Assembly: GCA_903632075.3 (NCBI GenBank)
Contig: CAHIKZ030000058.1
Location: forward strand, 3,716,001 to 3,780,000
Direction: 5' to 3'
Length of the DNA: 64,000 nucleotides
From: Acanthosepion pharaonis
Taxonomy: Eukaryota; Mollusca; Cephalopoda; Sepiida; Sepiidae
Both the position numbers and the translations under genes were made by a program. The notes beneath the pieces are model-generated. The model was not told where the DNA came from. It made no database searches and saw nothing but the letters and a program-made list of their open reading frames with translations. This document shows, piece after piece, positions 21,958-32,834 of this stretch (position 1 is its first letter; each line of letters starts with the position of its first letter).

Positions 21958-22372
21958 CTCCCGGCACATTTGTTTTTGTTCAACACCCCAGAACCAACCT
22001 GTAGTTTATACTGCAATTATGCTGGAGTCGAACATAGTTACTGTTTCTGTGAGAGAGCGTGTTATCTAGCGTGATCAACAATCTGAACAAGGCCAGCACA
22101 CTCAAACTCTCAGGCACAATGACTTGTGACTTCGTGCTGGCACAGATATCGCCGACCCTCAAGGGTTCTGTCAACTCATATGTCTTGTGTCAATCCGTGG
22201 TATGGTTTTCAGGTGCCGCAAAGATGCCGCACGCTGGGTTCGCCACCTCAAGACCGATAACATCAGGAAGTCTACTCCCTGACAAATCAACCGTGGTGAG
22301 ATTCGAACTCGGATCTCATAGCCTCCCGTATACGAAGATACCCGCCTATTAGGGCGGTTAGCCAATAACCAT
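21958..22372 (-). mobile_element. SINE family C, near full-length copy
   Basis: Minus strand: tRNA-like head (GGTTATTGGCTAACCGCC, B-box GAGTTCGAATCTCACC), a core TTTGTCAGGGAGTAGACTTC then CCATACCACGGATTGACACA, and a tail through GTGATTGTGCCTGAGAGTTT and CACGCTAGATAACACGCTCT. The same order occurs at 52381-52790 (minus), 42519-42840 and 45922-46275 (plus). This matches the tRNA-core-tail plan of cephalopod SINEs. Part of a second tRNA-like head follows at 22373-22440. Confidence 0.75.
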
Positions 22373-22554
22373 TGCAGATGCTCGCTCAGGCACATTTTCT
22401 GTTTGATCAATGCCCAACATATATAAATCACGTGCCGTCAGGAATTACTCAGGCTAGGCAGCTTGTAACCTTTACAAAACAATGAAATCCATTTTGTTGG
22501 ATTTGTTACTCACTGGCGATCTGGTTTCAAACCATCAGCAGCGACACTAACTCT

Positions 22555-22555
<1 letters not shown>

Positions 22556-22648
<93 letters not shown>

Positions 22649-22779
22649 CACATGAGATTTCAGTGTCCCTTCATTTTTTGCATAACAGCACTTTGTCCAC
22701 TCTCTCTCTTTCTACACACACACATACACACACAGATATATATATATATATATATATATAGAATTCGACAGGAGAGTCA

Positions 22780-22829
<50 letters not shown>

Positions 22830-22848
22830 TCGACTTTCCCGTCGAATT
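22556..22848. repeat. (AT)n arrays with inverted SINE B ends
   Basis: (AT)n occurs at 22556-22645, 22735-22760 and 22780-22828. The last array is flanked by GAATTCGACAGGAGAGTCA (22761) and its complement CGACTTTCCCGTCGAATTC (22829), so the SINE B 3' end forms a hairpin around (AT)n. This is the same layout as the hairpins at 25-206. Confidence 0.85.
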
Positions 22849-23145
22849 CTACGTATGAGGGTCAAGCAGATCAATTCCAAGGAAATCGACAGCCCGACAC
22901 CAGCACATGAGATTTGATTATAGTGGTGAAGGTTTTGTGCAGAAAAAGGGCTGAATACAGATGTATTGCACTGCGTGCCACAAGGTCCCCAAACGACCCT
23001 CCGCAGGTTTTGAATGCAGAGTTGTCCTTCTCCTAGACCAGTTAACATCCAAGGCTAAAGAACCCAATCTGTCCTGCTATTTACTCATTCCTGGAGGGAG
23101 AAGGAGAGGATTCACATCTTTCCCAAAGGGATTAGCACGAATGTA
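22829..23145 (-). mobile_element. SINE family B, 5'-truncated copy
   Basis: The body blocks equal those at 9510-9870 (GACCCTCCGCAGGTTTTGAA, CAAGGCTAAAGAACCCA, GGAGGGAGAAGGAGAGGATT). It stops at GCACGAATGTAATGGAC without the tRNA head, where family A terminal sequence begins. Open frames on both strands here are shadows of the SINE. Confidence 0.8.
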
Positions 23146-23152
23146 ATGGACT

Positions 23153-23262
23153 ATGTCCGACAATTACTTTAATGTATTTTTTGTTTATATGTTATTTTTA
23201 TACATACAAATATTAAATGACATATAAACAAAAAATATATTAAAATAATTGTCGTACATTTC
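23153..23262. repeat. Family A mini-foldback, about 110 bp
   Basis: TGTCCGACAATTACTTTAAT and ATTTTTTGTTTATATGT are mirrored by ACATATAAACAAAAAAT and ATTAAAATAATTGTCGTACA. A short internal loop of about 30 bases holds TACATACAAATATTAAA. Family A ends with almost the entire interior deleted. Confidence 0.85.
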
Positions 23263-23269
23263 ATAATAT

Positions 23270-23371
23270 TGCTGATTCCCCGTGAAGAATAGACGAACAG
23301 GTCCATCCACAAAACTCTGGAGTCGATATGCTGAAGGTAACATTAATCAGCTAATTGACAAATTTGCTCAC

Positions 23372-23425
<54 letters not shown>

Positions 23426-24289
23426 ATTTGATGGAAAAATGTTCTCGGTCTGACCAAGAAGCGTTTCCAACAGAATTGATCAGATTTTGGAAAAACTAGG
23501 ACAGTGTACTTTTAGAGCACTCCTTAATCTTACGAAAAAAATTTTCGCCAACGTGAAAGCCTTCCCGCCATCATTCTTGTCTTTGCGAACAATAACCGCA
23601 AACCAAGAATATTCTTTGAAATGAATGAACACCAAAAACGGTTTAAGAATTAATTGAAAGCACGAATATACAAATTAATAAGCGAAAGAAGAGCGGACTT
23701 TTTGAAAGGAGGCTATAACTCAAGACACGTACCGACACCATAATTATCGATACCATAAAGGAGTGGTTGAAATTCTGCGACACAAAGACGATGATCGGCA
23801 ACCTTCACAAACGAAAACTGTTAAAGGCCCTTCACATCGTCAGCGCCTTTTGACGCGTCGACTTTTCATTTCTTTTCTATATTCTACAAAACTTTAAAGA
23901 ACATATCACATAAGAATGGTTTGAATGCTCTACCTTCCTACCTACCCAAAACTTGCTACCTATTTATTTATTTATTTGTTTCAAAAGAAGCCTTTCATCT
24001 TTTAGTATAAGAGTTACAATAAGACAAAGAAAATTGGGTGGACACTAATAGGCCTTCATGAAGACAACCAAAGAATAATATAATCATGTAAGTATCTACA
24101 TTCAGAAAAAGGCAGGCAGATTTGCATTTTGCTAAAATACAAAGACCGATGGCAAACTTTATATGAATAAATGAGTAACAAAATTAAATTCAGAAAAGCA
24201 CGCGACCTAGTCAGTTAAACCAATTAAATTTGTGAAAATACATATGGAAACGCAAACAGAAAACATATGGAGATTCTCGATTGGTTATG
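23270..24289. other. Unassigned, contains (AT)n at 23373-23422
   Basis: 23440-23880 has lower repeat content and short readable phrases (LGQCTFRALLNLTKKIFANV in one frame) but no family I can name. It could be an old transposon interior. Confidence 0.35.
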
Positions 24290-24490
24290 TAATTTTTTTT
24301 TCGGCTTATCAACCTTTTACAGGTTATTTAGAGCCAGAAACTATTTTTAGATTGGAAGAAGTTTTGGGGGATTTACCGATGCACAATACAACTAATTAAC
24401 ACATAGCTGGAGGGAGAAGAGTTGGATTCATGTCTTCCTGAGGCTATATGAGCCTAAGTGAATATAAAGAACACGAATTCAACGTGATAT
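24290..24490 (-). repeat. Family E and SINE B scraps
   Basis: 24300-24370 resembles the start of family E (CGGCTTATCAACCTTTTACA). 24400-24490 resembles the reverse of the SINE B head/core (CTGGAGGGAGAAGAGTTGGA, ..GAATTCAACGTGATATGGCC). Both are decayed. Confidence 0.4.
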
Positions 24491-24515
24491 GGCCGTAAGC
24501 CCCTTGAAGAAGTTA

Positions 24516-24596
24516 TTAGGTCGGTGCAAATATAATGTCGTTTTTTGACGTTCAACTTAACGTCAAAAAAACGACATTATTTTTGCACCAACCTAA
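24516..24596. mobile_element. 81-bp palindromic mariner MITE (MADE1-like) with TA duplication
   Basis: Arms of about 37 bases, starting TTAGGTCGGTGCAAATATAA and ending TTATTTTTGCACCAACCTAA, are complementary with about two mismatches. The loop is about 6 bases (CAACTT). It is flanked by TA on both sides (24514-24515, 24597-24598). Size, TIR start TTAGGT.GGTGCAAA and design match the human MADE1 class of Hsmar1-related miniature elements (established knowledge of that class). It must have been mobilised by a transposase elsewhere; the mariner at 57 kb has different TIRs. Confidence 0.9.
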
Positions 24597-24632
24597 TACA
24601 TTTACCAAATGCTTGTAAACATACACATGTAC

Positions 24633-25204
<572 letters not shown>

Positions 25205-25396
25205 TAAATGCAACCGCCAGTTGTAATCCAAAATGGTGGACGTTCCTTCCTCTTACTTATTTCCCTGATAACTAAAATCTTCAAAACTTTTAATGCAACA
25301 GCAATGGCCAGCTTCTGTCTTCATGAATCCTCCTTTCAATCCTCCCTATACTCAATCTTTTCTCCCACTTTGGCATTCCCAACTTGCTTCTGGTGA
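25205..25396 (+). mobile_element. Jockey-like LINE 3' end (family K), decayed
   Basis: TTTCCCTGATAACTAAAATC.. corresponds to the FPD.YN.QNF part of the family tail, followed by a CT-rich 3' end. Compare 380-606. Confidence 0.5.
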
Positions 25397-25400
25397 AATG

Positions 25401-25402
<2 letters not shown>

Positions 25403-25470
<68 letters not shown>

Positions 25471-25514
25471 TGAGGGAGAGAGAGAAAGTATAGAATTAGT
25501 TATAAAGATATAAA

Positions 25515-25570
<56 letters not shown>
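25403..25570. repeat. (AT)n, (GA)n, (AT)n compound
   Basis: (AT)n at 25403-25446, (GA)n at 25447-25487 and (AT)n at 25519-25569. Confidence 0.95.
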
Positions 25571-25571
<1 letters not shown>

Positions 25572-25675
25572 TGCGAGGTAGAAAACGTTGGGTGCCTAAA
25601 CCGGGGTTCCTTAGTATTTTGTTTTATTTTTTAAGAAGACAATGCTCCATACAGAAGTAGTGCTTTATTATAATA

Positions 25676-25759
25676 ATATTTTTTTGTTTTTTGTTTAAAA
25701 ATATGATTCCTTCGCTCATATGATTCCAGGCGAAGGAATCCTATTTAAACAAAAAATAT

Positions 25760-25830
<71 letters not shown>
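25676..25830. repeat. Hairpin plus long (AT)n
   Basis: TTTGTTTAAAAATATGATTC then CTTCGC is mirrored by GCGAAGGAATCCTATTTAAA then CAAAAAATATT across a 14-base loop. (AT)n follows at 25762-25829. Confidence 0.85.
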
Positions 25831-25832
<2 letters not shown>

Positions 25833-25929
25833 AAGAAGTGACTTCAAGAGAAGTAAACTGGGGCAGTTTTGGCAATATTATAAACCATCTGGAAAGACAA
25901 GAACACAAGACGGAAATGAAAGCTTATTC

Positions 25930-26230
25930 TTCTGCGTCAATTGGCATCATCATTGGCACAAACGTTGCATAAAAAAGGATGCACTGATCCTGTGGTTATT
26001 CTTACTTTGTGAGCAATTCCCTGTATTGTTATACGACGAACCTTCTTAATTGGCTTCTCATTTGGGCTTGTGAATGGCCTGCCGGAGCGAACCCCGCCCT
26101 CCATGTAAGAAGCGGTTGCTCCACCCCATGATCTGATATTTATTATATGCCTACTGGAACCTATGGATAGATTGATCTGAAGTATCACCAAGTTTTTGGC
26201 TAAATTTGATGCAATAACTCTGCTGATGAG
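25930..26230 (-). pseudogene. Mariner-like transposase N-terminal relic
   Basis: The minus strand reads KFSQKLGDTSDQSIHRFQ (first helix-turn-helix region) near 26170-26200. After a frame change it reads GRPFTSPNEKPIKKVRRITI then QGIAHKVRITTGSVH (second helix-turn-helix region, typical GRP.TS..........ITI.EIA..V.ISTGSVH). No catalytic domain follows. It differs from the mariner at 57 kb in the linker, so it belongs to another mariner lineage. Confidence 0.65.
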
Positions 26231-26569
26231 TGCGAGACACCATCAATCAAGAAGCAGGCCAATGGGAAAACCTTATATCCACTGTCAAGACGTAAAGATT
26301 TTTAGGCTAAGGCCACGTTTTAAGAGCAAAAAATATTTCCGCTGTCTTTCTAGAAGTATTATTTGATGCAAAAAAGAAATGAAGAGAAGAAAATAGGCTG
26401 GAAACGTCATCGAGTGCACTGGAAGATCCAGCAGAGAGAGTCAGATTTTTTTTGCACACAATCGAGACATGTAGCGGTTTTGGTCATGTGTTCAGCTGAA
26501 TAGTGGCTCTACGTCCACACCAGGTCACGGGACTGAGAATGATGATGAGTTTAAAATTTGTTATATTTA

Positions 26570-26571
<2 letters not shown>

Positions 26572-26628
<57 letters not shown>
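26572..26628. repeat. (AT)n microsatellite
   Basis: About 27 AT repeats, directly followed by family A. Confidence 0.95.
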
Positions 26629-26632
<4 letters not shown>

Positions 26633-26634
26633 AG

Positions 26635-27135
26635 TTAGCAAGGTCGGTTTTATTGCTTTTCAACGACAATTTTCCATGATTTCCCTCGAACATTCATGTT
26701 TGCTCGATGCGAATCCCGACGTAAACAACTGGCGTCCAGACTACGAAATGGACAAAGTTCGACAATTATTTAATATTATCTTCTTTTTATACTTTTTTTT
26801 ATAGATACAAATATTTAAATAAATGCTCTGTTTATAATAAACAGTATTAGTTAAATTAAGCAGCCTTAATGTCCGCGAAATTTTCATATAAAATATGTGT
26901 CCTCCGACAGGAATCGAAACTATTCTACACTGGAACCGTCATATAGCCTGACGTGCTATACCAGTTTAGCTAAGGAGGAGCGTCTAGTTAGCAAGGTCGA
27001 TTTCACTGCTTTTAAACTACAATTTTCCCTGATTTCTCTCAAACATTCATGTCTGCCCGATGCATATCCAAACGTTAATAAATGACGTGACACACTTCGA
27101 AATGGACAAAAACCTACAATTATTTTAAGTTTCTA
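26635..27135 (-). mobile_element. Family A element, copy with two 'GTTAGCAAGGTCG' blocks
   Basis: The 3' block (GTTAGCAAGGTCGGTTTTAT...GAAATGGACAAAGTTCGACA) occurs first. A full unit follows: ATAATAAACAGTATTAGTTA, tRNA-like 26900-26979, GTTAGCAAGGTCGATTTCAC, GAAATGGACAAAAACCTACA. The element is thus partly tandem, as if from a dimer or head-to-tail insertion. Confidence 0.75.
26900..26979 (-). ncRNA. tRNA-like cloverleaf in family A (best copy)
   Basis: Minus strand: acceptor TCCTCC pairs with GGAGGA, D-arm AGCTAAACTGGTATAGCA, and anticodon arm GTCAGGCTATATGAC (stem GTCA/TGAC, loop GGCTATA, anticodon position CTA). The T-arm TAGTTTCGATTCCTGTC is mutated in one strand. Length is about 80 nt. 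It is inside a repeat, so I read it as the Pol III promoter of the element, derived from a tRNA. Confidence 0.65.
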
Positions 27136-27161
27136 TCTTGTTCATAGAAAATATGCCATTC

Positions 27162-27164
<3 letters not shown>

Positions 27165-27204
<40 letters not shown>

Positions 27205-27222
27205 CGTGTGTGTGTGTAGGAA
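27165..27222. repeat. (AT)n(GT)n microsatellite
   Basis: Short AT run followed by about 18 GT repeats with one GC. Confidence 0.95.
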
Positions 27223-27479
27223 CATCTGTATATAAAGATTTTATGCCTAAACTTGTCATATATTTGCTTTTCAGGTCTATGTTTTAAAATTTATTAACTT
27301 TTAACACAAATCTCCAACTAAAGGATACATGGCCCAGTGAATAAAGTCGTTTGGTTAGATCCAGTGACTAGACCCAAAGAACTGTGAGTTCAATCCTAGA
27401 CCACAGCAGTGGTGAACTAAAACGCGTTGATTTAAATGAAAATATCTGGAAGAGGCATGGCATTGGGAACTAGAACAAT

Positions 27480-27620
27480 CTACTGCGGTGGACGAAATAA
27501 AGGATTTGGGCGTACAACGGTCGAAACTTTGTGTGCATGGCAATGAAGATGAGAATAACATCCGAATAATGTAAATAATGCAAGCAATCATAATACCTCA
27601 TTTCAGAGATATAGGCAAAT
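27480..27620 (+). repeat. Family J repeat, copy 3
   Basis: GGGCGTACAACGGTCGAAAC through ATGAAGATGAGAATAACATC, CGAATAATGTAAATAATGC and ATAATACCTCATTTCAGAGA matches 5740-5870. Confidence 0.65.
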
Positions 27621-28689
27621 ATAGAAGAAGCTTTGATTTGTAAAATTGCTGAGCCGATGCTGATGAAATCTCTACCGAGTGTCGAATGCATGTTATGTAA
27701 GAAATTTTTAAGATATCTGGTATTATTGTTGATTTTACCCGGGATTGCAGCTACCTCTGTGTATTACTAAATCGTGATTGCAGATTTTTTAGTTTTGTCC
27801 ATGTTAACATCTTTGAATAGAGAAATGCTCAGGGGGTCGCCTTGGAAATATTTCATATTGTTCTGTTGAGCTGAGGAGAAAGAGTATTGTTTAATTGAGG
27901 ACTAAGTTGACTTCAATGGTGTTTGAGTGATATTTTCTCGTGTGATCCGCATAGGTTTACTTGTGATTTTGGTTGGTATTATTGAAGAAAAGAAACTGGG
28001 TTTTCTGTGCTTCAAACTCGTAAGATAAAAGTCATATTTTCCGTCTTGGGGGAAAAGAAAAGGTGTGATGTCTGCCAGTGATGATAGAAGTCAGGTGTAA
28101 TAGCCTAAGTAAAAGAAATGATCAGGCAAAGGCACGAGAGGCTTGCTGCCGTGTTATCATACTAGTAATTGTAATGCCTATTAGAGATTTTTTTTGGTTC
28201 GCACGAATTGAAAAAATATTTGCCTGGCATTGTGAGCATTTTATCCAGATAGTTGTTTTGAAATTTGCGATTTTGCTCGTTATATCGCGTTTAATCACAA
28301 ATTTGTAGGATTAAGTTATTTTCCTTATGTTGAGCGTGATACAGTAGGAAGAGAAATTTGTCGAAGATTTTCTTCACAGGCTCTTGGTTTGAAAAGTATC
28401 TAAACGATACACAGTTGAGTTGGTTTATATCATTTTGTGTGTTTTCTTATCCAGGTAGAAAATTCTCACGTCATGGTAACAAATTTGTCGCTGTTTTATG
28501 TTGAGAATGTAGTTTGTATGCATGAAGTCTGTGTAGGAGAAGACCGTGAGAAAAGTAATTGAAATTGATGTGAACGTGTGTAACCACGACGGGGAACACA
28601 TTTTTATCACGTGTGACTTGCATCTTATTGTACAAGAGCGAAAGAAAAGAATGATCGAGAATTTTATTCATATTTATAGGCTTGAGGAG
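27621..28689. other. Unassigned, T/G-biased strand
   Basis: About 1 kb with long A/C-rich complement. Short minus-strand open frames (28425-28671) show phrases such as QICYHDVRIFYLDKKTHKMI but no family I can name. Possibly an old retroelement interior. Confidence 0.35.
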
Positions 28690-28870
28690 CGTCCCCTAGC
28701 GGCAGTTATGTAAGAATGTCTAGTGGGGTGACCCACAAGTATCTTATTGTCTAAAAGAAAAGCAGAAACGAGGGAGTTACTGACTGTGACATTACCAATT
28801 TATAAGCTTAATGAGTCTCCCCTAGCGACGGTTATATTAAGAAAGTCAAGTGGGGCAATCCCCATTTATA
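28690..28870. repeat. Imperfect tandem duplication of about 115 bp
   Basis: AGCGTCCCCTAGCGGCAGTT..GTCTAGTGGGGTGACCC and GAGTCTCCCCTAGCGACGGT..GTCAAGTGGGGCAATCCC are adjacent. Confidence 0.75.
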
Positions 28871-28914
28871 TATTAAAGCATGTTTCATTGAATAATATAG
28901 ATTATAACTATTCA

Positions 28915-29303
28915 TTCTAATACAATCCTTTCTAGTTCCCTAATAATCTTCTTGATGTTAAGTTGAAATTCATCAAGGAAGGTGCCGTAATTTTTGTTAA
29001 CTTTCCATCACCTCCGAGATCATCCACAAGGGTGCATTGCGAAAGAAGCTTAATTTAACTGTAATCGTTGTGATGGTGATTATTGCAAACACACGGTAAC
29101 GCGCTGGGCTATTATTATATTAAAATAAACTATTTTGTTTACTTTGTAAACAAGCGTTCCTAATGCAAGAGGGATAACCTGAGATGGTAAATTGCAAAAT
29201 GATGTTATATGTACAAGGGTCAACAAAAAATACGACGTCTTCGTACATGAATTTCAACTTAACATCAGGAAGATAATTAGGGAACTAAAAAGTATTATTA
29301 TAC
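28915..29303. mobile_element. TIR element of about 390 bp (MITE-like), no ORF
   Basis: Left arm 28931-28998 (TAGTTCCCTAATAATCTTCT, TGATGTTAAGTTGAAATTCA) is mirrored by right arm 29219-29290 (TGAATTTCAACTTAACATCA, GGAAGATAATTAGGGAACTA) at about 85-90 % by eye. The interior has no long frame and includes a run of cttactttgtaaacaagcg. The target duplication is not clear. The family is unknown. Confidence 0.75.
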
Positions 29304-29329
29304 AAATAAGTAAACAATATGTCTCGGTT

Positions 29330-29690
29330 AAATAATAGTTTAAGACTATTATTTTTTTTTATTGGCAGTGTATTTGAATCAGTCCTTCTGAGGCTGACCT
29401 TGGGGTTAGCTGAGGGTTAAATCAGAATGTGGATTCTGATTGGCTGGTCTGAACGTGGGAATGTTAGAGTTAGAAAGTGTTTTCAGGGAGTTGAATGTTG
29501 CAAGTCTGAGAGATCGGACGTGGTTACTTCGTGACTCGGGGAACTTGCTACCCAGTTGGTGGGGGAGTGGATAGAGCGACCCCACTGGCTAATTAGAAAT
29601 GTACACGTCGACGTCTTTAACAAAATGGATAAGTTAAAAATACCTTTTGTTGAAGTTCTCAATTTATCACCAGATTAAAAGAACCCGACC
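29330..29690 (+). mobile_element. Family F element, copy 1, with start of a small ORF
   Basis: It begins at a palindrome TTAAATAATAGTTTAAGACT and passes GATTGGCTGGTCTGAACGTG and GAGTTAGAAAGTGTTTTCAG, then AGCGACCCCACTGGCTAATT. At 29624 an ATG opens DKLKIPFVEVLNLSP before a stop. The paralogue at 32380 keeps the matching residues (DELKIPFLEVLALAP) although nucleotides differ. This suggests the ORF start was under protein-level constraint in the active element. Class unknown; it may be a 5' UTR/LTR plus gag-like start. Confidence 0.6.
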
Positions 29691-31846
29691 AGTAGAAGAC
29701 GGCCGAGGGAGTAGAACGCAACTTTGTCAATTAAATGACCTCTTCAGAACGAAGGGGGTATACAACATTTTGCTTATTTGGTTCAGTGACCAGGACCCCC
29801 CAGCATGGAGGGGGGAACGCAGAAGGGTTACAGCACGACGTGGAAATGTTTAGGGAAGATTTTCGACGGAGGACTCAAAAATAAAAATGAAAACTATGAA
29901 GAAAAAAGAAGAAAAACTTATATTGGACAGTCTGTAAGTACGAGTTTTACTGCTACACACAATACACACCTAAGCAATAAGCCAAAATAAGATGATGAAA
30001 AAAAATGAAGAAAAGGCATTTTTAAATTGGTTAAGCAGTAGAAAATACAGGGCAAGCAGGAAAAAGAAAGAAACAAAATGACAATGAACACCTACACTCA
30101 CGCATACACACTGTTGTGACTGTCAATTTTCATGAAACATTTTAGTAAGGGACTGGTTTTGATTGTTTTGTGTTTTACAAAAGATTAAACCATTTGCGTA
30201 AATCTATTGTTGATTTTTTTTATTTATTTATTGGCACACTTTAAATGTCGTCTAAGGTCATGTATGGCATGATTTTATATTGTATATTCCGCAGTTGTAA
30301 TTTTTAATTTGTTGTTGAAAAATCGGTCCACGAAAGTTTTGCTGTTAAGAATTTTTTTTTTTTTTTTAGGTAGACGTAATATTGACCAGTTTTGTGGATT
30401 GGTCACATTGAAGAAGAAATTGTCGTTCGTAACGCAATGGAAAATGGTTTTAAAAAAAAAAAAAAAACTCACGGCCTTTTGTGATTGGGCATTCTGTGAT
30501 TTCTGTAGACTGTTAATGAGTTGAAAGTTTTGCGACTATGGTTTTCCGTGCATTCAAGTGTTTTAAGTTTAGAATTATTTTGTTAATTTTAATTAACTGA
30601 AAAATGATTGTTTTTTTTTTTCATTTTTCTAACAGAATGTGTATTTTTTTTTTATTTTAAGAGCCTTCTTTGTCCTTTTGCCTTCACTGGTTGGTTAATT
30701 AAGTTATTAACTGATGAATTTTGGGAATGCATTTTTTGTGGAAAAAGTTAGCTGATTGTGGTGGGAATAAATAGATTCGACTTCCATGGTTTCAGATTTC
30801 CGAATGTGTTTGGATCTGTGTCCTGGGGTGGAAATGGTCCCACCTAGCTATGTAGTTAGGGACACGATTATATATGGGGAGTGGAATGGGGGCCTATGCG
30901 TCATGAAGTATTTATATCGAATTAATATACCCTAAGATACCCCCGATCAAGCTTTTTGGACCCCAATGACCTAGTGGAATTGGTCAGGTGGCTTGTCGGA
31001 TGCCAAGTTGCGATAGCGACTAAGGATTGCAGGAGCTCTTGTAACGACGGTAGAGCCATCAATGGATTAGTTGGGGGATACTGAGCGGGTCTTTTTTTCC
31101 CCATGCTAGTCAGCCCGGGGCAGAAGAATTTGAGATGGTGCTAGTTGAGTTTTGGACACACAGAAGCAGATGAGCAATAACAATAAGTGTAGGAAATTAA
31201 TCGTGATAAAAAATGTGGACATCTGTTCCAGTGAATCTGGTAATATGCAAGTAAAAAATTAATTAATTGGTTGTTTGAATAAATAGGGTGATAATGAACC
31301 ATGCCTGCTGTGTCAATTTGAATAGGAGACTTGAAGATCATATTATATTTAATGTGTAAAAATTAGGTGGAAAGGACGTGGCTCAGTTATGGAACTGTTT
31401 GACGATGAAGCGTCGGCTTTTGGCATGTATTGTGTGTTTTTTTGAAACAGTTTGTTTTAAATTTAATTGTATGTAAATTTCGTGTAGTCTCAAGTGGAGA
31501 GGCAAGGACATTTCTTCCTCCCAAGAATGTTCGATTGTAGAGGTGATAGTTGCTGACATGGATGGAGATATTCATTGGAGATGTCAGAGTTCACTGTTGG
31601 AGTGACTTGTATCCAGACAGGCCTGTGAGGTGTTAACCTTGGGTCACGGAAGCTAGTGACCAAAAATGGACATAGAATTGTCCCGTATTTTGTTTTTGTT
31701 TAAAATATATTTATGAAGCGTGAAAAACTGATCAGAATTTCGTTTTTTTATGTTAATTCTTTTTCCGAAATTGAATATATGCATGTTGAAATGGTAAGGA
31801 ACACGGCCTGTAGACGTGAAAATATGGAGGGTCTTTTACAGTAAAT
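29691..31846. other. Unassigned, several poly-A/T tracts
   Basis: Two short plus frames (29647-29853, 29805-29990) follow the family F start but show no motif. 30340-30480 has long poly-T and poly-A runs that create a weak palindrome. Possible family F interior, not provable here. Confidence 0.35.
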
Positions 31847-31884
31847 AGTTGAAATAAAATTCATAAATAAATCTTCTTTGATGT

Positions 31885-32340
31885 TTGAGTTGGTTTAGTT
31901 TGTTTTGTTTTGTTTTGTTTTACGGCATATCAACACCTCAATGGGTTATTTAATGCCGACAAAAGTTTTATTGCTGCTAATTGTTTTTCTTTCAAAAATG
32001 TATTGCTGGTAATAATTTTTCCTTCCAAAAATTATATAATTTCATACAAAATGTATTTCTGGTCTTAAAACCTATTTTTACACTTTCATAGTATTTTGAC
32101 TCCAGTTTGGATGTTAGCTATTTGCCCATAGCTGGGACCCTAACAGGTGCTACCACGCCGGGTCAAGGTATATCTGAGAACACCAGCAATTAAGAGGTTG
32201 TTCCACGCTCCTAAAATCCTCCTAATTTGAGGCCTTGCTGTCGGACGTAGTTTATCGTCTTCCCCAGGACGTGGATGTAGTTTATCGTCATACCCAGGAC
32301 GATTTGATGGTTGGATAAGGAGTGTCAAATATAGTGTAGT
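31885..32340 (+). repeat. Family E repeat, near full-length, flanked by a direct repeat
   Basis: It starts TTTTACGGCATATCAACACC and carries three A/T-rich TTGCTGGTAATAATTTTTCC-like units, then CATAGCTGGGACCCTAACAG and GAGGCCTTGCTGTCGGACG. It ends with two copies of GTAGTTTATCGTC.T.CCCA. It is flanked by GTTGAAATAAAATTCATAAA (31849 and 32339), which continues as TAAATCTTCTTTGATG / TGAACCTTTTATGGTT. This is a candidate long target duplication. No coding capacity. Confidence 0.75.
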
Positions 32341-32379
32341 TGAAATAAAATTCATAAATGAACCTTTTATGGTTAGGTA

Positions 32380-32834
32380 AAGAATGTTAAATAATAGTTA
32401 AACTATTATTTTTTTAGTGGCATTTTATTTGGCTCAGATATTCTGAGGGTGACCTTTCAGGTCAGATGATAGACAAAATAAGAAGCTCGATTTTGATTGG
32501 CTTAGCTGAACATGGGAATATTAGAGTTAGAAAGCGTTTTCAGGGAGTTGAGTTTTACACGTCGAAGAATGCATACGTTGTTATTTCCCGTCTCAGTGAA
32601 CTTGCTCCCTAGTGGGCGGGGGTGATTTAGCGACCCCACTGGCCAGTTAGAATGGTACACGTCTTGTCTAATAAAATAGATGAGTTAAAAATCCCTTTTC
32701 TTGAAGTTCTCGCTTTAGCTCCGAACCAAAAACATTTCGACACCCCGCCGATAAATGACGAGCGAGAAAGAAGAAAGGAACATTATTATGATCGCCTTAA
32801 GAGATTTCCCCCTAGACCTCAGAAGAGAGGGTGA
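32380..32834 (+). mobile_element. Family F element, copy 2, with longer ORF start
   Basis: The same leader blocks as 29330-29690 (TTAAATAATAGTTAAACTAT, GATTGGCTTAGCTGAACATG, GCGACCCCACTGGCCAGTTA) run into a frame at 32652-32834. That frame reads DELKIPFLEVLALAPNQKHF and ends in a basic stretch (RERRKEHYYDRLKRFPPRP). There the element stops or a stop codon has arisen. The product, if any, is unknown. Confidence 0.6.

Noticed and set aside
22505..22550. Minus-strand CTGATGG..GAAAC resembling a hammerhead beside (AT)n
   Set aside because: Stem I CGCUG/CAGUG can pair, but stem II is missing and the cleavage triplet is wrong (CGC); at best a decayed copy.
26205..26245. CTGCTGATGAGTGCGAGACACC as a hammerhead core
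   Set aside because: No GAAA segment or stem III follows; probably chance within the mariner relic.
26900..26979. Functional suppressor-type tRNA gene (CTA anticodon)
   Set aside because: It lies inside a multi-copy repeat, its T-arm is mutated here, and sister copies decay independently.
27640..27690. CTGATGAAATCTCTACCGAGTG..GAATGC as a hammerhead
   Set aside because: The second core segment is GAAT and stem II cannot form with the right register.
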